Source of the DNA: Phoma sp. XZ068
Lineage: Eukaryota; Ascomycota; Dothideomycetes; Pleosporales; Didymellaceae
DNA: 64,000 nucleotides
Reading direction: 5' to 3'
Assembly (NCBI GenBank): GCA_004835665.1
Contig: RBKR01000005.1
Coordinates: 1,240,001 to 1,304,000, forward strand
This document shows, piece by piece, positions 1-11,639 of the stretch. The position numbers and the translations under genes are program-made. The notes under the pieces were generated by a model. The model saw only the letters and a program-made list of their open reading frames with translations, had not been told where the DNA came from and searched no databases. How positions within the stretch are numbered: position 1 is the first letter of the stretch; every line of letters starts with the position of its first letter.

Positions 1-699
1 CCCGAACAGGCAGATGATGAGCCCGAAGTTGTAATTGCTGCGTCGCCCACGGAGAGGACCAGGAGTGCCAAAAAGAGGAAGTCCATGAACGAATCACCGA
101 CAGTCTCAGAGAGCCCTGTGGCTACCCTTGGGTCAGGACGCAAACGCACCATGCGCCGCTCGCAGTCGAATCTCAGCCAGGTCGAAAGCGCGGCTGATAT
201 CGTAGTGGAGGACACGCCTGTCCCCTCCAAGCGAGCGAGACAGAGTCTTACCAAGGATGTCAGCGAAGCGAAGTCAACGCCACCTCCTGCTCCCCGTGAA
301 TTACACTCTTCGCAGAGCAAGCGCCTCAGTCACATCCAAGTCACACCCAGGCACGACAAGGCTTCTGCTCCTGCCGTAGCGGAGCAGATCGCAGCCTCAA
401 TAGCCACTATAGCCGATTCCGCCCCTGTCACAAAGCAAGCTGAGTTGATGCAGAGCCATATTCAGTCGCAGCAGCAGGCTCCAACCGGCAACGCTACCCC
501 GAATCGATCGTTTGCTGAACGTGTCATTCTTACACCAAAGAGTATCATCAATAAACTCAAGGAGTTCAAGAACTATTTCTTGAATTCTCCCGGGCTGGCT
601 GTAAGCAGGACGGAGGAGCGTGAGCTTGACGATGCACTGTTCCATATTCGCGTCGAAGTGCACGCTGCCGGGCAACGAGGAGCGATGCAGGGCTTGTAG
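1..699 (+). CDS. 3' end of an unknown basic, low-complexity protein (partial)
   Basis: The frame is open from the first base of the window to a TAG at 697-699, so this is the last 232 codons of a gene that starts outside. Most of it is Ser/Pro/Ala-rich and charged, with basic patches (KKRKS, KRAR) that look like nuclear localisation signals. Only the last 60 residues look folded: a stretch around FAERVILTPKSIINKLKEF followed by a helical, acidic-basic tail ending HAAGQRG. I have the impression of similar C-termini in other fungal proteins but cannot name a family. The nuclear role is inferred from composition alone. The 3' flank to 1317 carries no other gene. Confidence 0.7.
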   Translation, partial: PEQADDEPEVVIAASPTERTRSAKKRKSMNESPTVSESPVATLGSGRKRTMRRSQSNLSQVESAADIVVEDTPVPSKRARQSLTKDVSEAKSTPPPAPRELHSSQSKRLSHIQVTPRHDKASAPAVAEQIAASIATIADSAPVTKQAELMQSHIQSQQQAPTGNATPNRSFAERVILTPKSIINKLKEFKNYFLNSPGLAVSRTEERELDDALFHIRVEVHAAGQRGAMQGL

Positions 700-1317
700 G
701 GATCGAAGGGGCGAGTTGGCATTTGGATAGAACTATGTTCTTATGGGATTGGTGCATTGCAGCGTAGCATAGCGATATCGTAAGAGTAATAGATACCCAC
801 AACCGTGAAAGTTTGGTCGACTGCCTATTCCACATCAGCAATTTCAGGTGACCGCGCATTCCGAACGATGATTTATCCCAATGGGACGAGATGTCTGGTG
901 AACCACGGTGGACAGCTCCTGTCGATCATGTTCACCTGTCCGGCGACCATGTGGGCGAGTAACATCAGCATCCACATTGCTAAGATGCACCAACGGATCC
1001 AATCACGGAAATCTTCAATGCTTAGGCGAATGCAAGAAGTGTTTCGGGTGAGTTTCAGGTGGTCGATGCGGTAGCTGCATCATAGTGGGGCTCGAAGCTT
1101 CCCATGCTGCCCCTCCTTCTCCTCAACGTCGTCCATCAACAAACGCCACCAACAGCAATAGTACGTTCAAACACGCCTTCACCTAGTTTCGAAACAGACA
1201 GCTGACAGTTACTAAGGATAAAAGGCCCCCAAAATCTCCAATTCAAGTCCACTTTTGCTTATCCTACAACGATACATCTACGCAACATCACCATCTCGAC
1301 GAACCGTAAACATCACA
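700..1317. other. intergenic, no gene seen
   Basis: This stretch holds the 3' flank of the partial gene and the promoter of the epimerase gene. A TATA-like ATAAAA lies near 1218, about 100 bases before the epimerase start. The short open frames here have no protein-like character. Confidence 0.5.
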
Positions 1318-2401
1318 ATGGTTGACCGCGCCAACCGTCCCTCCGCTCTGAACGCACCCAAGAGCTCCGGCCCTTCCGCACAAGTCGAGATCGTTGGCGA
1401 GGGAGGTAGCCAGAAGGTTGTTGCAACGCTGCCATCTGGTGAGAGCGTGGAAGTGTACCTGTTCGGTGCTACCGTAACTAGCTGGAAGAGCAATGGCGGA
1501 AAGACAGAAAACTTGTGGGTTAGCGAGAATGCGGATTTGACAGGAAACAAGCCCGTCAGGGGTGGCATTCCCGTCGTCTTCCCGGTATGACGACACTGAG
1601 CTGCACAAGGCGTGACCCTCACCATGGACGAGCCTCCGCTAACAAGTGTTGTAGAACTTCGGTCCCCCTCCCAAGACTGGCCCTGCTTCAAAGCTCTCCC
1701 AGCATGGTTTCGCACGCAACTCGCGTTGGGAATACCTGGGCAAATCGTCCACCGAAGATGCACTAGATACCAGCTCCGTAAAGCTTGACTTCGGTCTCGA
1801 TCGCAATGGCATCAGTGAAGAGCACCGCAAGGCGTGGCCTCTGGACTTCGGTCTGGTGTACAGTGTCACACTGAGCAAGGACTCTTTGCAGGCAGTCATC
1901 ACTGTACGCAACGAAGGAGACGAGAGCTTTGACTTCCAGTTTTTGCTACACACCTACTTCAGGATCAAGGTAGGCTTGACAGAATTCACATAATAGTAGA
2001 AAACGGCTAACCGACACGCGCAGGATATTTCCAAGGTCTCGGTCAACGGTCTCGGCAGCGTAGAATACATCGACAAGGTCCTCGATGCTACCACCCACAC
2101 ACAGACAGAACCCACACTCAAGTTCAACGGTGAGATCGATCGCGTGTACAAGGATATCAAGATCGATACCACAAGCATTCTGGAGGATGGCAAGCCGCGC
2201 TTCGATATCACCCGTGACAATGTCAAGGACACTGTCACATGGAATCCCTGGATCGAGAAGGCGAAGGCGACCGCCGATTTTGCACCAAAGGATGGCTACA
2301 AGGAGATGGTCTGTGTTGAAGTTGGTGCTGTTAATGGATGGCAGAGGGTGGAGAAGGGCGAAGTATTTGAGGGTGGTATGCTTGTCAAGAGCCACTTGTA
2401 G
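1318..2401 (+). CDS. glucose-6-phosphate 1-epimerase (aldose epimerase superfamily)
   Basis: Three exons, 1318-1584, 1655-1969 and 2034-10 (that is 2024)-2401, give 319 aa; introns are 1585-1654 (70 nt) and 1970-2023 (54 nt). The family interconverts alpha- and beta-glucose 6-phosphate in the cytosol, feeding glycolysis and the pentose phosphate pathway (yeast YMR099C type). Visible signatures are RGGIPVVFP followed across intron 1 by NFGPP, QHGFARNSRW, and the two expected catalytic residues: the His of FLLHTYFRI (about residue 188) and the Glu of VCVEVGAVNG (about residue 293). Length fits the family. The ATG at 1318 follows CATCACA; frames further upstream lack an ATG in good context. No signal peptide is seen. 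Housekeeping, monocistronic. Confidence 0.92.
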
Positions 2402-3009
2402 GCGATGATGACCCCAAAAGGGCCACTCTATCTATTCCCTGCCATTTTAGTAGCACTGGAAGCAATGGGCGCATAATGACAGCTATGAACGGAACGAAAA
2501 GCAATTGAAACATAATCACAAGAGGCACAGTCCTCTCATTTGATATGCTTGCCAAAGACCTGTGTCTAATAGATGTTCCCACTTGTTTACTATCGCACAC
2601 AATATAGCACTCTAGCTAGGAGACCCTAGCCTTCGCAAGCGCTTCCGTTCCGGAACCCCTCCGACGTCCAACCACAACAACAACAACAACATCGGATGGC
2701 ATGATAGCAACGGATAATCCGATAGTCATGCTTGATAAGCGCAACAATAGCGAAGTAATTCGCCCTCTTTACTGCTACCGTCTGTGGGCGATCGATTGAG
2801 GGATCACCAGAAGCTTCGAGAGCTGCCCGCAGCTTCCCCGCTTACGTCAATCGCGACTGCCAGTAAACAAAGAACTGATTCAGTCAGACGCATCGCACAG
2901 CGCCGCGCGTTTGTTGGGCAGATCGGCAGCCTTTGGGCGGGCAGAGAGAAGCTCTGCGTTGTCACAGGGAAAAGTGGAGGGGGCAGATCAGTATAGCTTG
3001 ACAACATCG
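2402..3009. other. intergenic with a short (CAA)n tract, no gene seen
   Basis: This holds the epimerase 3' flank and the kinase promoter. A small CAA microsatellite, about five units, lies at 2675-2690. No convincing open frame occurs on either strand. Confidence 0.5.
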
Positions 3010-5194
3010 ATGGATGATCGCGAACGACAAAGGAGCATGTCGCTCATACCCTACCTGCCAGCAGAGTCGCGGGAGATTGTTCTGTTCGTCGAGCATATCG
3101 CATACATCCTCCAGTGTCATGTACTAACGTAGCTGTAGACGCCATGGATCCGCGGTCGTCGTCTATGATCAGCGGTCCAAGCAACTCTCCCTCCGCGATG
3201 CCTCCAAATCCACCGCCTTAGACGAGACATCCTGCCCGTACTGCCACCGCGCCTACCGCGAACCCTCGCCGCACGGCACCGACGATGACGAGCGTCCACA
3301 TTCGCCAGGCGAGCCTGGGCAGGACCATGGATTTGTTAACCCTGGATACTTTCAGATGTTGCGTGGGAGCCAGCCCAGCTCTGCAGCAGGTTCGCGTCCA
3401 CCGTCACCACACAAACAACTAGGGCCTGCCATCATCCGAGACACCCCTGCTGATTTCCATGCACCGGAAGGGACAGAGTTCGTGGGCAGCACGCCTCTGC
3501 CTCCAAAGAACCACGGCATATCTGCAAGAGCCTTCAGCCCCAACTACTTCAAGACGTTCTTTGTCGAGGAGAGGGAGCTTGGAAGAGGAGGGAAAGGAGT
3601 GGTGCTCCTTGTACAGCATGTCTTAGACGGCGTGCAGCTGGGCAAGTTCGCCTGCAAACGAGTTCCAGTCGGCGACGATCACGAGTGGCTCGAGAAGGTC
3701 TTGATCGAAGTGCAACTACTGCAGAACCTGTCGCACCAGAACCTCGTTTCATACCGACACGTTTGGCTCGAGGATTACCAAATTAACACATTTGGTCCGA
3801 GTGTCCCATGTGCCTTTATCCTGCAGCAATACTGTGATGGTGGAGACCTACACGGCTACATCTTGGACTCTGCGAAGACGACAATTACAAAGGATCAGAT
3901 GAAGGAACGCCTGAGACGAAGGTCAAAGGGACAGATGGAGGAGGCGACGGACAAGCTCGGGCCGCGACGCATGCATTTTGAAGAGATCATATCATTCTTC
4001 AAAGACATCACATCGGGACTCAACCATCTTCACGCCAATGGCTACATTCATCGGGATCTGAAACCCAGCAACTGCCTCCTGCATCGCGACAAATATGGGA
4101 TGAAGGTCTTAGTGAGTGACTTTGGTGAAGTGCAATCGGCGAACGTTGCTAGAAACTCGTCTGGTGCCACCGGCACGATTTCCTACTGCGCGCCTGAGGT
4201 TCTTAGGCAAGAACGGCCAGGCGGACCGTATGGGAACTTCACTACTAAGTCAGACATCTTCTCCCTTGGCATGATCGTCTACTTTATGTGCTTCGCCCGC
4301 CTGCCGTACAGGAACGCGGACGGCATCGACGAAGACAACGAAGATCTTGATCAGTTGCGCGCCGAGATCTCCACCTGGGCCGGCATTGACGACGAACAGC
4401 GCGTTCGTTCTGATTTGCCTGAGAAGCTGTACAGGTCACTTAAACGTCTGCTTGCACTGAATCCTGACGAGCGCCCAGCCACGGAGGAGATCTTACATGT
4501 CCTAAAGTCACCATCTGTCTTCGATGAGTTCAACGCCTATGCTGGCCCATCAGGCATGGACGACTTCAGCCCTCGTATATCCCGTGCAGATACACCAAGC
4601 CCCGGGCCTGCGCAGATGGCTAGAAAGCGAAGTTCAGTACAGCACTACACACGACCGGGTCGGTCCAATTTAGGCGCATCAGTCATGGAGCGTTCACCGA
4701 GTCCGCCACCTGCCGAGCTCACACGGAGGACAAGCTCAGAGGAGGCAGCAGTAGTTCTGAGGTCGAAGACGTTGGAATTCCCTCGGCCAGAGGAGGTCGT
4801 TCGGACGCCTTCACCGCAAAGGCTAATGCTACCTCCGCCTCCGCCAGCTCGCCGGGGTTGGCTCAGTCGACAACGTAACCGCATGATTAGCATTTTCGAG
4901 AACCCAGCCACCACCAGTGTGGTTAGGGTGATGATCTTTTTCGTAAAGGTAGTCAGCTTGTTCGGCCCTTGCCAGCCATTTGCTGCAGAGCCATGGGCGG
5001 CATACTTACTGCTCGGTCTAGCGTCTTTAGACTTTTTGTATCCCCATGTTGTGGTACTACCGCAAGTACGGCGTTGGTACACTGGAGGTCTGATGGGGAG
5101 CGTAGCGTTGATGGTTTTGCACGTAGCAACTGTCGCGGTGCTCTGGAGGAAGGATAGGTTGTGTGCTAGAAGCATTACATGGGAAGGCTTTTAA
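3010..5194 (+). CDS. Iks1-like Ser/Thr protein kinase with C-terminal membrane segments
   Basis: Two exons, 3010-3083 and 3139-5194, encode 709 aa. Intron 1 (3084-3138, 55 nt) has donor GTTCGT and a TACTAAC branch site; splicing restores SREIVLRHGSAVVVYD. The N-terminus carries MSLIPY and a CPYCHRAY knuckle typical of Iks1-type kinases. The kinase domain runs from about residue 165 to 475: glycine loop GRGGKG (about 173-178), FACK lysine, YIHRDLKPSN (catalytic Asp near 330), SDFGE, and CAPEVL. A Pro/Ser-rich linker follows. The last 110 residues hold two or three hydrophobic segments, suggesting membrane anchoring. All catalytic residues are present, so activity is expected. The specific Iks1 orthology is from motif memory. 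The cellular role is poorly known even in yeast. Confidence 0.88.
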
Positions 5195-5634
5195 ATAGAA
5201 GGAGAAGGCTCATTGTGACGAACGTCTTTTAGAACGATGTCCCCCATAATTATAGCCAGGTATGACAGCATTTTATCATCGCGAACTGTTGGCCAGTCCA
5301 TATTCCCGAGCGGTCAGCCTCGTTTCAGGAGTGTTGGGTTGAGTGCCCCTAATTGGTGGCGCGGATGCGCTAGGGCGGGCATTAGCGAGGTTGACGCTGT
5401 AAACATTCAATGTTATGATGCCGACTCAAGTCAACACCACCCGCACCTGCCACTAACTCACACAGGTTGTCTTTGAACACCGTCTGCCACAGACTCTTGG
5501 ATACTTCTTCATGCTCTTGTAGTCCTAGCAGAGCATTTCTTTGTATATTCTAGACGCGTGTCTTTGGACGCGACGCAGCACAAACAAACACTTGCTGCCC
5601 GAGCTGCTGCTGCTGCCTCACTGCACCTCACACC
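5195..5634. other. intergenic / promoter region, no gene seen
   Basis: This 440-base gap separates the kinase stop from the Ppc89-like start. A GCTGCTGCTGCTGCC run near 5603 lies in the presumed 5' UTR. No coding signal was found. Confidence 0.5.
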
Positions 5635-8600
5635 ATGCAGTCCTCTCCTCCCACAAGCATTGGGAAAGCGCGCACTATTCGCGAGCTTTCTCTCAGCCTA
5701 GGCCACAGCCCGCGTAACATTCCATCACCCTCACCGCCGCCCAGCGACTCCAACCCGACCAAACACTCTGGGTTCGGCACTGAGACGTCCAACTTCTTCA
5801 ACGACCCTGACGTCCTCATGTCAACACAACAGAACTTCGCGGACGAGACCAACACACTACCACAGTACCCACGTATCCGCTCAACCGCGAAAAAGATGAA
5901 CACCTGGCAGCCACTGCGCTCCGAGCAGGTCAACCTAGACACCTCTATGGTAAACAAAGAGTTCGGCGACTTTGACCACAGCATTTCGGACGAGGAAAGC
6001 ATCTCGGTCGAACACGCGCGTGGCCTGCACCACAGCAACCGCGGCACCCCGGTCAGGCAGAGCTCCGCGTTCCACAGCCTCTACGATATCACACCACCCA
6101 CAAACCGGACGCGCAAGTCCTATGGCGCCGAGACGGGAAGCCTTCGCCGCGATGCACAGATCCGACGCGCCTCGCGCAATGACCTCGACACCGCGTCGCC
6201 GCGTCCCGCCAGCAAGCGCAACTCTCCTGCCTTGTCAGCGAAGGAGAACAAGCGCAACTCTCTTGCGCATCATCACGCGAAGCTGTCGGAGGACGAGTCG
6301 TCGTTCATGCAGGACCGACCACCGACATTAACGGTCAACTCGACCAAAAACACGCGCTGGGGCAACAGGAGTCGTCAGACATCCCTCCAAATGGACGGCA
6401 TTGTAGAAGAAGCCACACGCGGCAACACAAAGCCTCATTCGCGACCATCGACCGCCCAGAACGCGACTGGACAGTCGTTCATATTGCCTGACCTGCCTAA
6501 CCTTACCGAGCTGGTCTCTGGCGTGTTTGAGGATGGCACGCCTGTCTTCTCCAAGAGCGCTACATCGCGATCGCGCTTTGCTGCTCCTCCTGGTGGCGGT
6601 CGTCGTCCCAACCACATTCCTATCGACAGTGTTCCTTTTCCTGACGAAGAGAAGGCTATCTTCGCTGCGCTTCAGCAGCTGCAGAGTAAGGTCGCGCAGA
6701 TAGAAGCCGAGCGATCTGAGCAGGATAGGAGGATCGAAGAGCAGGACCTCGAGTTGATTGAGCTTAGGGCGAACGCACGGGCTCATGATAGGTCACGACG
6801 AAGTGACAGTGCGAACGATTCGGATGCCGCTAAGGGGCACTGGAAGGTTGAGAAGACGCGTAAGAATTGATTTCACGGTGATCCTGGTGACTTACTAACT
6901 GTTAACAGGCCTCGACGCGACTGTACAAACCCTCCGAACGAAGCTCGACCGCGCCGACCGCAAAGTTGCAGTTCTTGAAATTGAGAAGAAGCGATTGACC
7001 ACTGAGCGCGACAACATGACAAACCAGCTTGGCGTTGCTTTCCAGACATGTGAAGAGCTGAAGAAGGAGAAACTGGCTTTGGCCGACGAGAACGACACGC
7101 TTCACCAAGAAATCGAGTCACTCCGAGGCGACAACGAGGAACTTCGCGACCAATTGAACCAAGAGCTCTCACAACGCCGCGAAGAGACTTTGCAGCTTCG
7201 ACAGCAGTTTGACCAGGCTGCGAACGCGACCGAGAAGGAGAACGCAACTCTCAATGCCGAATTGGCTCGCATTCGTGCTCAACATGACGAGAATACTCAA
7301 CAGCTTGCTCGTCAGGATGTCGAGCTCCGGAAAGCGCGCCAGGAGAAGGCCGAGTTCGCGCACCTGCAGGCTGACAATGATGCTCTCAAGTCGCAGTTGG
7401 CTAGCATGAAGTCCAAGCGCGAGGAGGAAGTCAAGAGGTGGAGGAACCAGGAAGCAGCTATGAAAGCACAAGTCGACCGTCGCGACGAGACCATTCGACA
7501 CTTCCAGGATGCTACTCAGGAGCAGACCAACGAAGCGATGCGCCTGGACAACGAGAATCTTCGACAGGAACTTGCTCAGCTTGCCGCTCAGCATGATGAT
7601 GACTACGAGAAGTGGGCCAGGAAAGAGAGTCAGCTGAAGCGCAAGGTCCAGCAACGCGAAGCTGCTGCCAGGCAGACTCTCGACCTTACACGCGAGGTCT
7701 TGAACATTCGCGAGGCAAACGAGCAGCAGTACAGCGCACCTACGCAGAGGGACAGCGCCCGCCAGGAGAGTCTTCAGCGCAAGCCCAGCTACCGTCGTGA
7801 AGATTCGCGTTCGCGCATTCAAAGTCGTGCCCATCAAGATTCGCGCAACGGCCGAGCTGAGATTGCGCCCGCCAGTGTTCAGGAGATCCCACGCAAGGGG
7901 TACACTGGTATCTCTAGGAAGGACTTTAGCAGGTCTATGCCGGCGGATACTCGACGAAGCTTCTCTGCGCCTGCTGCTGACCAGACTGCACGTGTTGACA
8001 GCGAGATTGAGTCGACCACCGATCTGTCTCTGAAGCCCCATGGCACTCCTTACCGGTCGCGTAGCGTTCAATCGGCGAAGCCGACCATCACTATTCAGCG
8101 ACCTGCTGACCTGGACCTGACTGAACTGAGCTTCATCGGTAGTGACGTTATTGCCCAGCTTCGTCGCCAGTTGGAGGAGGAGCGAGCAAACGCCCGTCGT
8201 GGCGCGTCCGGCCCCGTTGAACAATTTACTCGCGATGAGACTGTTCGCTCGCAGCGACAGACTCGCGAGGATACGCTCAGGTCTGTTGCTTCTGCTAAGA
8301 GCGAGCGTCGACCATGTCTGGTTCGTAAATCGTCACTCAAAGACACTACTCATCGCACTACCGCGAGCCAGTTCGAGGACGACATCACTGGCAACATGTC
8401 GAACCTGGATGCAGACACTGAGGCTACTCAGACCAAACAATCTGCCTTTGAGTTCTCCATGCACAGCAACACCAGCCGCCGCCGCCGTAGCGCACCACAA
8501 GAGATGACCTCCGCCTTCATCGTCCCTGACATCAAGATCGAAGCCCGCCGACAGTCTATCACAAACCCGAGCATCATTTCCAAGCACGATAAGAACCACG

Positions 8601-9271
8601 ACAACGCCAACTGTACCGTCTGCCGCCGCGAAGGTCTAACCACCTCCACCTCTGCGCTTCGTGTTCCCCGTCTTGTACCAGTCTCCTCCCGCATGCCCGA
8701 GGACGAAATCGATGCCACTCTCCGCCCTGCGCGCTCTCCCAAGGAAGCCCTCGCATTCGTCGTCAAAGAACTTCAAGACGAGCGTGCACACCTGCACATC
8801 GAGCTGGCTGCGCTCCGCGCCATGCTAGAAATGCACGATGCCAGCCAAGGCAACCGCAAGCGCCAGGAGATCAACGCCAACATCCAGAAAACCCTCCGCC
8901 GTCTCGAGATCAAGGACGCGCAGATTTACAACTTGTACGATGTCCTCGAGGGCCAGGCTGCCGATGGCGACATCACGGAGCAAGACGTTGAGGACATCAC
9001 TGAGCAGATTCGTGCTGAAGATGAGCAGAAGGGCGTCAGTGGAGATGTAGACATGAGCCATGTGGAATTTGAGAGAGGGAAGAAGGGACAGGGAAAGAGA
9101 GTTACAATCAGGAGCTTTGTAGATGAGAGTGAGAGTGAAGAGGAGACACAGACCAGGGAGTTCGGAAGGGATGGAATGAGGAAGACCATCCAGGATGATG
9201 AGACGGAGGAGTTGCCGTGGGAGGGTTTTGAGGACAGCGAGATTCCCGAGGGGTGGGGACGGGTTCACTAA
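5635..9271 (+). CDS. Ppc89/Cep57-like spindle pole body coiled-coil protein
   Basis: Two exons, 5635-6859 and 6909-9271, encode 1195 aa. The intron (6860-6908, 49 nt) has GTAAGA, CTAAC and CAG signals. The N-terminal third is disordered and Ser/Arg-rich. A coiled coil begins with DEEKAIFAALQQLQSKV (about residue 340) and runs, with heptad-rich Glu/Gln/Leu sequence, to about 700. The C-terminal part has NCTVCRRE, then a helical block (EALAFVVKELQDERAHL to QIYNLYDVLEGQ) that resembles the Cep57 microtubule-binding domain. The tail is acidic. The N-terminal coiled coil resembles the Ppc89 centrosome-localisation domain. By family, it would be a structural core protein of the spindle pole body that recruits microtubule nucleation factors. 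Domain names are from memory; the overall architecture is clear. Confidence 0.82.
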
Positions 9272-11639
9272 GCAATCCTCGATGCAAGCTTGGGTTCTTT
9301 CTTTGGCGTTTCTGGCGGTTTCGGATACGGGCATATCGGTATCGGCATTGGGTACGGCGTCTTTTGACTACTTTTTCTTTCGCTCTTTCATCCAGTGTCT
9401 TCCGCGAAGACTGGCCGGACGGCGTCCGCTTCCCTTCTTTTTTTGTTATCTGGCCTAGGCAGCGAAAGCTCAGCGGACTCCCTCGCTCTCCGAGCGCACC
9501 TTGACTCGCCTTCTGGCTTGAGTTGGCACGCGAAGAGACGTGGTTGAGACTGCTGACGTGCACTGCCCAGTTGGAGCATAGCGATGAAGTAGTGATGGCA
9601 CGGCGTCTAGCTCTTGGGAGTACACATGGTAGACAGAATGAATCTTTCGACTTGAAATCTGATCCCTCCTTTCACATGCAATGCATGTTACACTCCTGCT
9701 CGCAAAACACATAAAACAAGAACTTAGCTGAAGTAAACAATCGATGTTTTCCAGCCGCGGACAAAACATGCATAAACTGTTCAACGCTTTTGAACATAAT
9801 CGTATATGGCTGTTGTTTTAAATCATGCAGCGTCTTGATGAGTATAGTACTTACATGGTTGAAAAGAATCTTGTTGCACGTGAGATTTGTTGTAAATAAG
9901 AACTAGAACATGAAATCGTCAGTGGCGGTTTTCGAAAATCTGGGCGTGCGGTTGTCAGCTTCCCACAGGGAGTAAGGTGAGCAGAGATGCCCGTTTTGAA
10001 AACCCTTCTGTGGTGACACTGGAAACTTAATTGCAGGAATAGACAGCAGAGATTGTAGAACAAATTGAGCGACGAGGGAAGGGAAGATCACGTGTAGATT
10101 CTACCATTTCGCTTTTGAGGGGACGTCCAGATAAGCATGAAGATTGTTCCCTGTCTTGTCGAAAGAAAGGTAGCAAGCGACAGCCATAGGCTGAAAAGGG
10201 CTGGATTTCAAGGAGCAGAGAACACTGGCGACGACGCTGTGGTTTTTGAGGAGACAGATGCAAAGTTTTTGATTTTGAATGAGCATGGCCACATGGATGT
10301 TGTCATGGTCGATTTTGGGACTGTCAAAGTACAAGGACGGAGATAAATCTCAAGCAGTGAGTTTATATATTGAGTTCACTGATGCATATCCTCGACAATA
10401 GCCGGCACACAGACCATGGAGAGATTTGTGTGCAATTTTGAGCAGACAGAACATGTTGCTGTTCGTTGCTGCTTTCGAGCGGTGCTAGAGATAGTCCAGA
10501 GGCCTAAGGCTTTCTGCAGATTAAAGCTTTCGAGCCTGACAAAAACTAAGAGTATGATTGGAGGCAACAACCAGAAGACATACACGGTACCCGAAGTAAT
10601 TTAAAGATTCCGGGAAAAGAGTGGTTGTGTTTTCAAAATACCGCAATGTCATGTATACTCCAAGTTGCTGACCATGAAAGTGTGGTATGACATTTGTAAT
10701 CAGAAACATGCCGGTAATAGACCTAGAAGGGATATAGATGAACCATTTTCAATTATGCGAATTGACTACAAGGTATAGACCGGATAAACAGGGGTTGTCA
10801 ATAACAGAGTATGGGTCATGATATCGGCTAGGTGTCCAGGTTGCAGCCGGATCAGAGTGCACAGCAACCCCACCAATGAGTTAAGGAACAGTGAAGAAAG
10901 TAGACGAGGATAGAGTCCGACGGAACGCCGACAGGGCCGCATGTGTGAATCTTTTCGTATGATCGACCGCAATGACTGTGAGCAACGTTGGGCGAGGCTG
11001 GTGAGAACTGGGTCTCGATGGGGCGGCCTTGCGGCTAGAAGGCGCGTTAGCGCGCTGCAGCCAACGTTCGGCCATCTTGCTGCGATTGGCCCACACGGCG
11101 CAGCTCGCGTTTGCTCGCGTGTTTACTCTCGCGTCTCCCTCGTGCACCTGCATATTCACGCATGTCTCCAAGCGAGCAAGTAGACCTGCTGTCGCCGAAA
11201 CAACGTGGTGGCCACGAGCGCAGCGCGTAGCACAAGCCCGGGCAGCCTATGACGCTGGTCTAGGCTCGATGATGTCGGTGTGCGGAGCAGCAATTAATGG
11301 GATGGGTCCCCCTGTTGATGCAGCCAAGGCTGTGAGTGGACCCTTAATCCACCGGATGGCGACGAGCTAGGCTAAGCTAATGGCGACCTCCTGATGCTCC
11401 TTTCTGAGTGTCGAGGCCGTGGGCTGCTCTGCGCCTTTCCTGTCACTGTTGTCTGCGTGTAGTCGCTCATTACTGCTACAAGTTGAAGTGTAGGGAGCTT
11501 GTCGTAGCGCGTTGCATTGCGCATTGCCCTCACAGACCCCGGTCCCCAGCAACCGCCGATTCGAAACACTCTTGACGCCGGCGCGTGCACTCGTATCAAC
11601 CAGTTCGAGACTGGATGCTTGCCCAATAACGCCCACGAA
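9272..11639. other. 2.4 kb gene-poor stretch, AT-rich core
   Basis: No gene can be supported between the Ppc89-like stop and the Rab GAP start. From about 9700 to 10970 the base composition is clearly more AT-rich than in the neighbouring genes. Open frames are short. The most protein-like is on the minus strand at 10334-10101 (77 codons, no ATG), with a second hydrophobic one at 10585-10376. They could be exons of an unrecognised gene or decayed coding DNA. I saw no long terminal repeats or transposase motifs. Confidence 0.4.

Noticed and set aside
7169..8224. 351-codon open frame on the minus strand
   Set aside because: It lies wholly antisense to the Ppc89/Cep57 coiled-coil exon. Leu/Ser-rich shadow frames opposite Glu/Lys/Gln-rich coiled coils are expected.
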